NCBI GenBank assembly: GCA_032358165.1
Contig: JAALGY010000015.1
Coordinates: 1,054,001-1,118,000 of the forward strand
Reading direction: 5' to 3'
DNA length: 64,000 nt
Source: Diplosphaera chodatii
Lineage: Eukaryota; Chlorophyta; Trebouxiophyceae; Prasiolales; Stichococcaceae
Shown here: positions 1-11,255 of the stretch, piece after piece
How positions within the stretch are numbered: position 1 is the stretch's first letter
Layout: every line of letters starts with the position of its first letter
Position numbers and translations under genes: made by a program
The notes under the pieces: generated by a model
What the model saw: only the letters and a program-made list of their open reading frames with translations
What the model was told of the DNA's origin: nothing
Database searches by the model: none

Positions 1-330
1 CGCCGGCCACCCTGGAGGAGGTGTAGGCCCACAAGCCCCTTCTGCCATTGTGCAGCGCACGCCATGTGCACTGCTGCTGACTGCGACGGCACGCAGTGCT
101 CATCATACACGACCTATCCCCAGGCACAAGTTGCACCTGCTTTACTGCGTCAGTGTGCGTGTTGCAACCGGTCAGCTGAGTGGGAACACTGCTGACATGT
201 CAGCGTGGCCCCCCATGACGCCTGTGTTGCGATGCAGGTCACGGACAAAATCGTAGACCGGTTCTTCGCTCCACTGCCGCCTGGCCAAGAGTTGCAGCTT
301 GCAGCCGATGAGGGGTGTGCGAAATTGTAG
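1..330 (+). CDS. 3' end of an unidentified gene (partial)
   Basis: Two exons of a gene that enters from the left edge: bases 3-20 (PATLEE) joined in phase 0 to 238-330 (VTDKIVDRFFAPLPPGQELQ..., stop TAG at 328-330). The intron runs from GTGTAG at 21 to ATGCAG at 237. The terminal ~37 residues are rich in acidic and hydrophobic positions but carry no motif I recognise, so no function is offered. The support is one clean phase-compatible splice and protein-like composition. Without the splice, the left exon would simply end at TAG (24-26). Confidence 0.4.
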
Positions 331-594
331 CAGTCAGGCTACAGTTCAGGAACCCACATCAGCAGCCCGTGCTCACGTTGTACTGCTATCTGTACGACAG
401 AACACCAAGGGGATTATAGAAATCTTTGGTGATACACGCTTACCATGCGCAGCTTGCCGAGCACACTATCAACAGCCCTGCCCGGTTGTACGTTTGCATC
501 GTGCTCTATCGATGAGCTTCTGGTGTCTGGGTGTCCTGGGCAGCGTCGGCTGATGGCGAAGCCCTGATTGTACTGAGGGGCAGGGTCGGTAGGC

Positions 595-1876
595 ATGGGC
601 ACAGCCCTGTCGCCCCGCGCGGCTGTGTTGTTACTGTTGCCGATGTTGCTCACTGTGTGTGGCTGTTCGTTCGATCGACCCCGCGATGGACCTGCACCGT
701 CGCCGCTTGAAGTGAAAGTACTCACAGGCCTCGGGCCCGGAAGGCACAGCCTGCAGCTGCAGCTGCCGTCAGAGCCGGAAGGCTTGCGCCTGGAAATCAG
801 CGGCTGGCACCAGGATGCTTGCAACTCCGACGTGCTGCCGTGAGCGCTGACACTTGGCCCTGCACGTACCTGCCCTCCTCGGTTGCACAACAGCAGCTGC
901 TGCAGCGGTGCGCACCAGGCCGTTCTGACCGTCTCAGCTTGCCTCAACCAGATCTGCAACCCGACCTGCAGGCTGCCACGCCTGGAGCTGCTGGACACTG
1001 GCAGACTGCCACCCGCCGGCCGCCGCACGTTACCGCATCGTGCAAGGCAGGCTAGCCGGGCAGAGAGGTCCCTGGCAACTTGGCAGCTCGACCTGGACAA
1101 CCGCTGCAATAAGCCCATCAACGTAACGCTGACGGTGAGTACACAGGCCACTGAGCTGCCGGCCACTTTGGGGCCACTTGCACGCAATTCAAACCAATTC
1201 AAACCCATCTATATGAGGGCTGGAGAGCTCGTGTTGCTCTGCAGGTCAGCCATACAACGGCCGCAGTCCGCGGCAACATATGGCATCGGCTGTCCAAGCA
1301 AGCTGCCACAGCCGTCACATGGCTGGTGCACAGTCAGCAGAGGACGGCCAGCGGCAGAGCAGACATGCGTCTGGGATCACGCGCAGAACAGCAAGCAGCA
1401 GGCAGCAGCACAGCAGTGCGCACAGAGCAGCAGCCAGCGCTGCGTTCCACAGCAGCCCACAGCAGGCTTGTGCCGAGGCAGCTTGCAGCAGGCAGCCGGC
1501 AGGAGGTCACCTGCTGCTGCAGACATGCACGCTGGCGAGGTGGCCCGTCCTGCTGCTGTGACCGGTGCGCAGCCGCTTGTGATGAGCTGGAATGATTCGC
1601 CCTCGTGCACAGTTTGTCATTGCAGCATGATGCCCGGCTCAGCGTCCTTAGCGTCACAATGTCTGCAGCGGCTCATCAGGTTCTGCGTGCTGTGATCGCT
1701 GCAGGGCTGGTGCCTGCTGCAGCGGGGCGCCCACACCAGCTGTGCAGGCGGGGCCCTGGTGGAGGCGGGTCGTTGCCGGAGCAGTCGGAGCCGTGGCGCT
1801 GGTAGCCGTCGCCACCGCTGCCGGCGCCGTGTGCGCAAACCAGTGCGTCACCCAGCAGCCACAGCAGCACTGTTGA
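595..1876 (+). CDS. putative secreted or type I membrane protein (unknown, incomplete model)
   Basis: The first exon (595-839) opens with a convincing signal peptide: ATG, then the hydrophobic stretch AVLLLLPMLLTVCGC. It splices in phase to 906-1133, which is Cys-rich and holds a potential N-glycosylation site (NVT) just before a GTGAGT donor. A last exon starting at 1705 or 1723 reads through a second hydrophobic helix (VVAGAVGAVALVAVATAAG) to TGA at 1874-1876. Together this suggests a short ectodomain with a C-terminal membrane anchor. The exon or exons between 1134 and 1704 are unresolved; 1245-1595 is open but very CAG-rich. I do not recognise the family. The last exon could also belong to a separate transcript. 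Confidence 0.35.
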
Positions 1877-2025
1877 TGATGTTTACCGCCAAACTTTGCC
1901 GTGCCTTGCAAGGATGTTGAGCGCGCCGAACCAGGACTCAAGTCGGAGCTGTGTGTGCAGCGCGCAGCATGGCATGCTCCAGGCACCCTGGCCGAGTGAG
2001 GCATCAACCTGGACGTTTGCAAGGC

Positions 2026-3677
2026 ATGGTTGTCAGGCTGTCCATCACGTGTGCATGCAGCTCTCGCACAGCCGACAGCGGGGAGCAGCGGCAGGCGCCC
2101 GCGCAGCAGCAGCCGCGGCCGCCCAGGCAGCGGCGCACCCAGCGCCGCCAGCAGCAGGACCCCAACGAGGAGCCGCTCCCCGGTGTGTTGTGCTCCCTGC
2201 GGGATCCTCCTTGCGGACTGGCGATGTCCGCCAGCTGCGGAGGGGCCGGGCCTGTCCTTTGGCGGTGTGTCGACAGCGCGAAGGGGTGGGCATCGCACTG
2301 CTGACACCTGGTGACGCCGAGGGTGATACATTGCCACAATGCTGCAGGGTGGGTGCTGGCGGAGATGCGGGCGGCGGAGGCGGACAAGACGGAGCAGGCG
2401 CTGGCGGGGGCGGTGCGCCGCCTGCGCTTCGAGCAGCAGGGCACGCAGCTGGACTGCGCCATCTGCCTCCGCAAGGTGCCCCCACAGCTCGCACGCCCTT
2501 CCGCCTGCGGATGCGCAGCAGTCGCACACCAGCTGCAACTGCACCGTGCAAAGGGTGCCAGACGGCAGGGATTCCCGCATCTCGCCACATGAGCCGTACA
2601 TACCGCACAGACGACCCGCCTGCTGTTCCTTGTGGCAGGTCGTCGGGCGTGCCGACAACTGGGTGGTCCTGCCGTGCACGCACGGCGTGTGCTCCCGCTG
2701 CTTCACCAAGCTGGTCGCCGCCCAGGTGCGCGGCTGCTGCGTCGCCACCGCTCACCCGCATGCCCCTGGACCGTGCAGCACACATGCTCCGCTGCCAATG
2801 CGTCAGAAGGTGCGCGGAGGAAAGCAGTTGCAAGATCATCGGGGCGCCGTGCTGTCGCAGGACCGCATGACGCACTGCCCCCTGTGCCGCATGCGCGTGC
2901 TGGAGGACAGCGCACAGGCGGGGCCGGCGCCCGGGGCACCAGGTGCCGCCGCCGGCGCACAGCTCGCGGCCCCTGCGTCTGCAGCGGCGCCAACTACGCC
3001 TTCGCCCCCAGCGAACGGTGTCCCGCACAGCAGCGCAGCGCCGGTGACTGCACCTCAGGCTCCAGAACTGGCGGCGGCGCCGGTGCGGCGGTCGATGTCC
3101 AGCGGCAGGTGAGCCTGGTGGGCCGCACCGTGGTTTCCTTGACGCAGGGCTCATGTCACTTCAGCCGGTCCTAGGCCCTTGGTGGGGCCTGTATCGCCGA
3201 GCACTGGCACTTGCTGCTCGTCAAAGCATCAGGCCGTGCAGATCGTGATGCAAGGACCTGCGGTGCTGCAGCCGGAAGGCGTGGTGGCGGCCAAAGGACA
3301 AGCCGCGGCCGCCGCCGGAGGTGGGCACCGTGGCATACGTGCAGCGGGGTGGCGCCGGCGAGCAGGGCGTCTGGGCGCAGGTGGCCCCCGCCAACCAGCC
3401 CCTGCATGCAGTAGCCCTCGTCTGCTGTGGTGTCCAGCTGCGTGCGAGTGTCTGGCACCCGCACGACTGCGTTGCCCAGAGTCCCTGGTAGTGCAGCCTG
3501 TGGCATGCATCAAACCTGCGACACGATCGTCTTCTGATGCTGTCGCAGATGGGCAGCACACGGATCTGGCTGCCCAGGTACCGAGGGGACGCCGCGGCTG
3601 CACCAGCGGCCACCGCCCCAACAGCCCCGGCACAGCCGGCGGCGCCTCCGCCACGGTCATTCACCGCGGGCATGTGA
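2026..3677 (+). CDS. RING-HC finger E3 ubiquitin ligase
   Basis: Supported exons: 2061 (or from ATG 2026)-2182, 2348-2475, 2639-2725, 2861-3109, 3272-3380 (or 3410), 3549-3677. The joined protein has a Pro/Gln/Arg-rich N-terminus and a coiled segment (AEMRAAEADKTEQALAGAV). A C3HC4 RING follows, assembled from three exons: CAIC in 2348-2475, CTHGVCSRC in 2639-2725 and CPLC in 2861-3109. The C-terminus is a long Ala/Pro-rich tail. RING-HC domains bind two zinc ions and recruit E2 enzymes; the substrate is unknown. The stop codon at 3110-3112 lies inside the GTGAGC donor, so retaining that intron would cut off the last two exons. The 5' end is uncertain: ATG 2026 is in frame, but an upstream exon joining at 2061 is possible. 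Confidence 0.75.
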
Positions 3678-4336
3678 TGTACATCACCGAAGTAGCTGAA
3701 GGGCGCCAGTGCTGGATAATGCAGAATGCATCGTCGTGGAACTTCCGGAAGTTGGCACACCGATATGTACCACAGCGTGACAAACATCTCTTGAGGTTAT
3801 TGCTGCGTCACGATATATGCGGCACTCGATGCCACAGCGGATCGTTGATGTGGGACGTCTTTGTGCATCGTTGCACTGAGTGTGTCGCGCAGGAGCAACA
3901 GCTTCACCAAAACACTTGTCATGCTGCCATACATGGCACACACAAGCGGCATTGAGAGGGCCAGGCATACACTTGCAGAAGCTCACGTGGGACAAGCAAG
4001 ACTGGTGATACACAGGGTTTACAATGCGACGCAGCTATGCTGCATGATATGCAGTCGCTGATCAAAATCATTGCGCCTGATCCCACACTTCACGCAGCAG
4101 CTATTGGACTATGTCGAGGCTATCTGACTCCCGAACTCACTCCCCTCTGCGCTTCAAGCGAATTGTGCGGGCCAGCAAGCACCGCATGTAGGTTTGACCG
4201 TGATACTGTGATACGTGCCTTAGTCCCAACACCATCAATCTATATCTGCGACCTTGCTCTTGATGGCTCAGCACAGAGCAATGTTGTGGAAAGCGCCCTG
4301 AGCTGGAGAGCACCATAACCTGGATGGGCGACCCGC
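3678..4336. other. intergenic, convergent 3' regions of the RING and carrier genes
   Basis: No coding signal survived splice checks. It holds a minus-strand TGTAA (4023-4019) that may serve the carrier gene. Confidence 0.5.
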
Positions 4337-5521
4337 TCACGCCACCTTCAGCAAGTGCTTAGTGCTGTCATATGCCCAGAGAGTGATGCCTGTTTGGGGC
4401 GCCTGCTTGATGCAGCTGACCCCGAGGCCACGATACAGAGCCGTCCAGCCCTCCTCAGCTGCGATCGTGCGCATGGCGGCCAGCACCGACCCGTGCGCGG
4501 CTCCGGCCATCATGCGGCGGCGCACCACCTCCAGTGGGAAGGTGGCTGTGCTGGCTGCCAGGCCAGCCAGGGCGCCCGCAGCCACCAGCATGTGCGGGGG
4601 CATTGGCTCGTCCCCAAACCGCCTCTTGTACAGGACTTTCAAGCCATCATAGGCACCGAATCTGAGCGCTGTGTACGGCACCGCCCCGACCATGCTGGCT
4701 GACACACCCCGGTACAGCTGGCTGAGCCCCTTGTCCATGACCGTCTTGTGGAAGCAGTCCACGATGCCGGAGTAGGACTTTGGCGACACAGCCATGCGCG
4801 TGCGCACCGTCTCCAGCGGGAAGCACGCCGTCGTGCTGCACAGCCCGGCAAGGGCGCCTGACAGCATGGTGCCGCCCGGCCCGGGGCGCTCGCCCTTCCG
4901 GTGGAACACGGTTTTGAAGACGTCAAAGGCCATCAGCTCAATGGCCTTGCTGGGCATGACCCTCAACACATCTGCTGCGTTGCCCCCAAAAAATGCTGCT
5001 AGTCCACCGTCACGATACGTTTCTGCGATGATGTCCAATGGCCTCGACTTCCCATTGGTCATCAGCTGCATCCGCAGCTTCTCGAGGGGAGCTGTGGCTG
5101 TTTTGCTGAGGGCGCCTGCAACTGCGCCGGCCACAAACCGCCGTGCCTCAGCAGGCGTCTGCTCGATGGCGGTTCCGGTCGTGGATGCCAGCTTTGCAAA
5201 GGGCGCCGCCAGGTGCCGCACGACCGTGTGCAGGGGCGCCGACCGCTGGTGCACGCCCTCCAGCAGGGCGAAGTTCTGTATGGCTGCCAGGGCATGTGCG
5301 CGTGCCACACGGCGTGTACCCATGCGTACGCTGCCACTGAGCACTGGCGTGGCAACTGAGCTAAGCTCGAACAGGAGCTGTGGCGCCTGACTGACTGGGC
5401 TGCCATTGCTGAGAGCAACAGAGTTGGCAGATGCTACATCCACCACTGGCTGGGGACCGCTGCGCCATGCGCCCCCGCCATTTCTTTCGCTGATATGGAC
5501 CTTGCGGCCATGCTTGCCCAT
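4337..5521 (-). CDS. mitochondrial carrier family protein, BRITTLE1/ADNT-like adenine nucleotide carrier
   Basis: A single uninterrupted exon of 394 residues starting at ATG 5521. It has an N-terminal extension of about 125 residues and then three ~100-residue carrier repeats. Each repeat carries the family signature on its odd helix: APLEKLRMQL, FPLETVRTRM and FPLEVVRRRM. The first repeat (RRFVAGAVAGALSKTATAPLE) most resembles plant BT1-type adenine nucleotide carriers, which sit in the plastid envelope or inner mitochondrial membrane; the substrate is inferred from that resemblance only. The long Arg-containing extension could be a targeting peptide. The gene is intronless among intron-rich neighbours. 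A minus-strand TGTAA at 4023-4019 could be the poly(A) signal. It diverges from the DUF819 gene. Confidence 0.85.
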   Translation of the reverse strand: MGKHGRKVHISERNGGGAWRSGPQPVVDVASANSVALSNGSPVSQAPQLLFELSSVATPVLSGSVRMGTRRVARAHALAAIQNFALLEGVHQRSAPLHTVVRHLAAPFAKLASTTGTAIEQTPAEARRFVAGAVAGALSKTATAPLEKLRMQLMTNGKSRPLDIIAETYRDGGLAAFFGGNAADVLRVMPSKAIELMAFDVFKTVFHRKGERPGPGGTMLSGALAGLCSTTACFPLETVRTRMAVSPKSYSGIVDCFHKTVMDKGLSQLYRGVSASMVGAVPYTALRFGAYDGLKVLYKRRFGDEPMPPHMLVAAGALAGLAASTATFPLEVVRRRMMAGAAHGSVLAAMRTIAAEEGWTALYRGLGVSCIKQAPQTGITLWAYDSTKHLLKVA

Positions 5522-6200
5522 GGGCAAGACACCAGCAGCTGGACAGAGTCACCTAGCTTGTACTCACTGTGTGAGCAAAGCAGCCCTGGGCTGAGGTTGA
5601 CCAATGGGTGGTAGCACGCTTGCTGACTGCAAGCCCGCTCGCGTTGAAACAGCACAGCTAGTGGATACTAGTTGATTATCAGCAACGCATCTGTTACAGG
5701 CGATTGCGGGTTGGTGTTTGCTTCACAACCGATCGTGTGTGCCCTGCACTTGAACCTGGCCGGGACACCTTGCCAGGGGGACAGCGATGCAGAGGCGGCA
5801 ATCTCAGCCAATGGAAGGTTGCAATAGCAACGTGTTGCTGTTACAGTTTGCTGCTATGAGTTGAGGTGTAAATGCACACTTGCCGCTGGCGCCCTGGCGG
5901 GCAGCTGCAGGTGCAGACCGGCACGTCGGCCATCAGTTATGGGGTTTGATCGTGAACTCGCAGGATGGCCCCATTCGACTGAACAGTGCCGAGGTCCTAT
6001 CAGGGCGAGATCTTCAGCTGGGTCAGTCTGCATTTGCAGCTTGCTTTTGACGCTTGCAAACATCTGCAGACAGCATCTCGTCCGCTTGATTTTGCACAGT
6101 TCGTGAGGTCACGATACGAGTTTCGTTGGTTTGTGCAGGAGGCGGATGCATGCGGCTGCGCCAGAAGCGTCTTTGAACCACTTCCATCGCCAGGGACTCC
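5522..6200. other. divergent promoter region, carrier / DUF819
   Basis: 679 bases between the two start codons. I see no conserved element or ORF with coding character. Confidence 0.5.
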
Positions 6201-8093
6201 ATGATCCTAACTTCAGCACCCCACACCACTGGTCTACGCATCACTGCCTTGCCAGTCAGGAGCGCTCTGCCACGTAGCAATCACACACGCCGGGGGCTGC
6301 TGTGCAACATAGCACCAGTGCGCCGGAGAAACTGCGGCAGCGGAGCGAAAAGCAGCTCAGTCACACGATGCAGCTTCGGCATTACTGGTGTGGACGTGCA
6401 GAACTGGTCGGCGCTGGTGCTGATCAGCGCTACAGGTCATGTGAGCCTCCTGTGATGCGGCTGACCGACGCTACTTGCGCAACACGTTAGCATGATCAAC
6501 ATAGCACATGCTGATATTTACAGGTATGCTGATCCACATCATGCAGGCCCTGGAGCGGCAGCCATGGGTAGGTCGGGTTGCGTCCGCGCCCATCCTGGTG
6601 ATGGCCGTAGCTGCGGTCGCAGCTGCTGCAGGGGTTATTCCACCGACGTGCGCTGCGTATGACGTGGTTTGGTCGGCCCTCATGCCTTTGGGCGCTGCGC
6701 TCTGCCTGCTCGAGGTGGACCTGACCGACCTGGCCAGGTGCCTGAGGCAGTTGTGACACATCCAAGCATGGGCGCTAATGCATGGCAACATCACACGCTG
6801 CTGGAAACACACATCATGTCTCAGCTCCATGAACGTGTTTCTGAGTTTAGCAGCTGCCATTGCAGGACCGCAGGTTGTGGAAGGATGTAAGGCCCACGAC
6901 CATCGCCTTTGTGATCGGCGCCGGGGGCGTTGTTGCCGGCACGATGCTGGGATGGCTTCTGCTCGGCTCCCGCCTTGGTAGCGAGGGCGCCAAGATTGCA
7001 GCGGCTCTGGCAGCCAGCTACATTGGCGGCAGCATCAACTTTGCAGCCACCGCAGCAACACTTGGCCTGGCGCCCAAGCTGCTTGCCGGCGCTATGGCTG
7101 CCGATAATATTGCAATGGCATTGTACCTGGCAGTCATATCAGCCTGGCCAGTTGCCGGCAGCCAGCACGGCAGCAGTGCTGTAGATGCAGCATGCAGCAC
7201 TCCGGGTGCAAGTGGTACCATAACACCAGCAGCTGACTTTAACGCTGGCGCCGAACCATTCATACAGGACCGCAGCCATGATAGCCAGGGGCCCGTGCTG
7301 TTTCGTGTGGCTCTTGCATTGCCAGCTGCAGCTGCGGCATGCTGGGCTGGTGATGTGTTGGCAGGCGTTGTGGGCTTTCAGGGCGGCGGGCTGGCATTCA
7401 TGGCGCTGGCCGCGGCAGCCATTGCGGCAGCAGCTTCTGCAGCAACGTCCAGCTGGCAGGGCACGCAGCATCAGCAACCCTTCGCAGGTGGGCTAGGCAG
7501 CTGCGCATGCCCACCTGTGCTTCACGATCAACATCGCAAGAATGCAAACTGTATGTCACACATGCTGAGGCGCCCCCCCAGCATATACTGCTACCTCACA
7601 TGTGTGATGTGCATGCAGGCAGCAGCCGCCTTGGCACCGCACTCCTCCTCCCGTTCTTTGCAACCATTGGCGCAGCCGCCGGCAGCCCAGACGCCCTGTC
7701 AGATGTCGGCTGGCTGTTCTGCCTGATTGCCATCCAGCTCATCACACATCTGGTGGTCATCATCTGCGGGGGCCGACTGCTTCAGCTGCCGTTGGATGCA
7801 GTACTCACTGCATCAAATGCCAATGTCGGAGGTCCAGCGACAGCAGCAGCCACAGCAGCCGTACGAGGATGGCCGCACTTGGTGCAGCCGGCTGTCCTCA
7901 CCGGGACCCTTGGGTGAGTTCTGTCTGCATCGTGTGCTGAGGTGCTGCGATGCACAGCCGCTGCTTTACATGACCTGACGTGCGATACCTGCAGTCTTGC
8001 ACGATCCATATACCAACGACCTCGGGTACCGTCTGCAGGTATGCAGTGGGGACCGCCATAGGGTGCACCATTGGCTGGGTGCTCGGAGCATGA
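6201..8093 (+). CDS. DUF819 family integral membrane protein, probably organelle-targeted
   Basis: Five phase-consistent exons (6201-6435, 6524-6737, 6874-7487, 7619-7913, 8039-8093) give 470 residues. The first exon is Arg/Ser/Thr-rich and poor in acidic residues, like a transit peptide. The rest is about ten hydrophobic helices. The segment ASNANVGGPATAAATAA followed by TGTLG-YAVGTAIG is the characteristic C-terminal motif of DUF819 (PF05684), and ASYIGGSINFAATA is its internal repeat partner. The family is widespread in bacteria and in algal and plant plastids; its transport substrate is not established. An insertion rich in Gly/Ala/Asp (about 7150-7270) separates the two halves and may be a soluble loop. 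A TGTAA poly(A) signal lies at 8170-8174, about 80 bases after the stop. Confidence 0.85.
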
Positions 8094-8169
8094 TCTGGGA
8101 CACATGTCATGCAGTGTGTCATTGACCCGTCGGATCTAGCAGCTTATCTTCAACACGCGAACCGTTATC

Positions 8170-8174
8170 TGTAA
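8170..8174 (+). promoter_or_regulatory. TGTAA poly(A) signal for the DUF819 gene
   Basis: TGTAA, the usual chlorophyte polyadenylation signal, lies about 80 bases after the DUF819 stop codon and before the cyclophilin start. Confidence 0.5.
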
Positions 8175-8476
8175 CCAGTGCCATCAGCCTCCAGCCACGC
8201 TTGAGAGGTTTCAGACAGGCATTGGCAGGGCACCAGGTGCAGAGCCCCCCGGTAGTGGATCTACCAAAACCCTGAGAGGTCCCCAGCTTCTCACTCACCA
8301 GGACAGTCCGACCTGCGAGTCTTGCAGCGGAACAGGTCGACCGCACAGCCTGCAGCGCATGCTTGTTCACTGAGCTCATACACGTCTGTTCTCCTCCGCC
8401 ACAAACTCCAGCTCGGTCCACGGCTTGCTCCGTACCACCGACTCGTGATCAACTCGAAACTTCCACGCTCCTCACT

Positions 8477-10098
8477 ATGTCGAACCCAGGTATGGAATTT
8501 GCGAGCTCGCTGCTGTGCACACGCCACAACAGCAGTCTGTGGGCAGTACCCTTGGCGTTGTGCAAAACGCGGCACCGTGTTCATCACTGATCGCGTGCGG
8601 ACGTGTCGGCCGTCATCCACTGATCTGGTGCACAGTGACTGACGAGCTACGTGTATTGCCTGATGTGCAGTCGTCTTCTTCGACATGACGGCGGACGGCG
8701 CGCCTCTGGGCCGCATCACGATGGAGGTGGGCCGTCGAGACCGTCCAGCCAGACCCCAGCAGCAGCTGCCTTTACAGATGATGGTGGCAAATGTGTACAG
8801 CTTTGCGTAAGATGTGTCTGCGGTTTCCGTCGAGGGTGTTTGTTCTTCTGCAGCTCCGCAAGGACGTCGTGCCGAAGACCGCTGAGAACTTCCGCGCCCT
8901 GTGCACGGGTGTGCCTTCTGTTGTGAGCAGTTGTAAATTTAAGCGTCCTCCAGTACCGTGAGTCAGTGTGTGCGTTGGCAGCTGGCTTGCTTTGTGACCG
9001 TGGCATCATCGTGTCGCAGGCGAGAAGGGCAAGGGCACGTCTGGCAAGCCGCTGCACTTCAAGGGCTCCTCCTTCCACAGGGTGCGTGTTGCGTATATGG
9101 TCACACACACTTGGCATGAGCATAACGGCAGAGTTCACGAGCTACAACACTTTGCACGAGCCGTGCCTGAATGGTTAAATTTAATCATGCTGCAGGTCAT
9201 CGATGACTTCATGTGCCAGGGCGGAGGTGTGAGTCGTATGCAAGCTGTCTGACTTTGCCTCACAATCATCAGGGTGGGTCATCTGGCAGCCAGTCTCAAA
9301 ACAATGACAATCAGCTTGCACATTGTTGGATGCAGATTTCACCCGTGGCAATGGCACTGGCGGCGAGTCCATCTACGGCGAGAAGTTCGCTGATGAGGTC
9401 ATTCTCTTGTTTTCTGGGGCAGTGTCGCACTCACCACTGGCTGTGGCTACCATGGGTAAACTGTTGACCTCATCAATGCGGTACATTGAACACAGCGTGT
9501 GTCCGTTGCAGAACTTCAAGCTGACTCACACCGGCCCTGGCATCCTGTCCATGGCGAATGCTGGCCCCAACACCAACGGCTCGCAGGTGCGGCGATTCAC
9601 AGTACTGCCCGCATGCACGCTGCGTCCTTTTTCGTTGCAACAACAGCATGCATTGCGCACTGCTGATGCCGTACTGCGATGGCTTCAAGCCATTGGCTTG
9701 CTCCTGCCGCGCAGTTCTTCCTGACAACTGTGAAGACTTCGTGGCTGGACGGCAAGGTATGGCATGCGTTGTGCATTCCTGGCTGCGTCTAATCATGGCC
9801 GAAGCCCAACGTGTTATCCTCAGCCAACCTTCTGAAGGTGTTGAGTGCGCTGTTTTGGCACGCAGCACGTCGTCTTCGGCTCTGTCAAGGACGGCATGGA
9901 CGTCGTGAAGAAGATTGAGAGGTGGGAAGCATGCAGCTCTGGCGAAATGCCATCCATGAATAGTGCCCTACACAGGGCGAGATATTAACATATCAATCAT
10001 TGACCGACGGGGTTGTCACTTGTTGTTGCAGCTACGGCAGCAGCAGCGGCAAGACCAGCAAGAAGATCGTGGTTGCTGACAGCGGCCAGCTGTCGTAG
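8477..10098 (+). CDS. cyclophilin A-type peptidyl-prolyl cis-trans isomerase
   Basis: Ten small exons, all in phase: 8477-8489, 8671-8726, 8854-8908, 9020-9081, 9196-9226, 9336-9397, 9512-9586, 9715-9756, 9866-9921, 10032-10098. The ~172-residue product is a single-domain cyclophilin with no targeting peptide, so probably cytosolic. Active-site motifs are intact: [17 protein letters not shown] (catalytic Arg and the Phe/Gln pair), [13 protein letters not shown], and SWLDGKHVVFG, which holds the cyclosporin-binding Trp and the His. The position usually Pro-Gly or Pro-Asn after VI is Asp-Asp here. The enzyme isomerises X-Pro bonds in protein folding and signalling. The first exon encodes only MSNP plus one base. 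Confidence 0.95.
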
Positions 10099-10246
10099 AT
10101 GGTTGGATACGTCTGGTGCTGTGCAGCAAGACCGAGCTGATATTGACATGATCGTGTGCAAGTCCGTGCACCTCCTTGACAACATATGCTGAAGCCTGCC
10201 TGTGTGAATGTTGCAATCGGACAAAACTGATTGTACACCATCTCAG

Positions 10247-10251
10247 TTACA
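10247..10251 (-). promoter_or_regulatory. TGTAA poly(A) signal for the DUF3067 gene
   Basis: The plus strand reads TTACA, which is TGTAA on the minus strand, about 125 bases beyond the DUF3067 stop codon. Confidence 0.45.
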
Positions 10252-10374
10252 GACTCCATCCCACTCGGTGTCTCATTGCAACCCAAGAAGAGAGCACCTC
10301 GCTCTCTGCAAGCACCTCGCTAGCCGCGCAACCATCAATACCAATCATATACGCTGTGCCAGGAATTCTCTGTC

Positions 10375-11255
10375 TCAGGCAAACCACTCACTAACGATCG
10401 ACGGGTCGACATCCAGCAAGACTGAGATGGCTTTGCCCACTCTCGGACGGTTCTTGGCTGCGCTGATGGTGTCCTTCACGTGCCCGACCATGCCCCACTG
10501 CCTGTTCGTTCAACAGTTGCCGGCGTCTCGGCAAGTTTGCACTTTGGGTCTTGGTGTCATGAACATGTTGTGCCAAAACATGCTTAAGGCAGGAGTGCCA
10601 TGCACCTGAGGGCTGCTGCAATGAAGTCTAATCGGTTCAGATGCTCCTCCTCTGTGAGCTGCATGCCCGTACAGCGCCCAGGGTATCAGCTCAATGTTCG
10701 GTGCTTGCACCATGAATGCCTTCATAGTTTGGTCGAGTCAACCATGCACGGCACGCACCTGAAATGACTTTTGTTCTGCATACGCCCACATGATATTCAT
10801 GGCAACAATGCTCTTGCCCATGTACTCTCGCCGTACTAACGTGACATCGTAGCTGCGATCGTACCTGCCAGAGACAAGTAGACAATTTACCTGGTAGCCC
10901 TGACCGCACAACATGCTGCATGCATCGCTGACTTCGGGCAAGGTGACACACGAGTCAATCCTCACTTGTCCTGAATGACTTGCAGGAGCGCACTGCCGTC
11001 AAAGTCAGTGGCGTGGTCGGCTTCCATTGATGCCGCAGAAGCCATACTCCGTCTCTGAAGCTCCTCAGCGAATGACGCTGTCAGGTCGTCAGAACCCTCG
11101 TCGTCTGGAGGCCCTGTGGCAACGCTGGCACACACTGGAAGCGTCCGTCTGGAAACTCTGCAAGGCTGAACGTTGCAAGGTCTCAGGCTGGCCCCAGCGA
11201 GAAGGTTGCTGCGCATGCTGCTGAGCTCGCAGATGCATGACGCTGCGAGCGCCAT
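10375..11255 (-). CDS. DUF3067 plastid protein of cyanobacterial origin
   Basis: Four exons on the minus strand (11255-10966, 10864-10759, 10658-10606, 10501-10375) give 191 residues. The first ~60 residues are a transit-peptide-like region (Ser/Arg/Ala/Cys-rich), followed by an acidic linker (PPDDEGSDD). The conserved part matches DUF3067 (PF11267), known from cyanobacteria and plastids: LLQVIQDK-YDRSYDVTLVRRE, NIMWAYAEQKSFQLTEEEHL, LRQWGMVGHV and the terminal NRPRVGKAISVLLD...SEWF. The biochemical role is not known. Direct joining of exons 1 and 2 restores the family's K-x-x-RSYDV motif, so I did not add the possible 9-base mini-exon in that intron. Confidence 0.85.

Noticed and set aside
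883..1695. Long plus-strand open frame of 270 codons as one exon
   Set aside because: Part of it is accepted as an exon, but the region after 1245 is mainly CAG/GCA repeat translated as Gln/Ala/Ser, with no sign of selection for one frame.
2045..3154. Long minus-strand open frame of 369 codons
   Set aside because: It is antisense to the RING gene, whose exons, phases and zinc ligands are consistent. The frame is open because GC-rich coding DNA has few stop codons on the other strand.
10864..10966. 9-base mini-exon in the DUF3067 gene
   Set aside because: A phase-compatible mini-exon exists, but skipping it restores the conserved DUF3067 spacing between the LLQVIQDK helix and RSYDV, so it is not needed.
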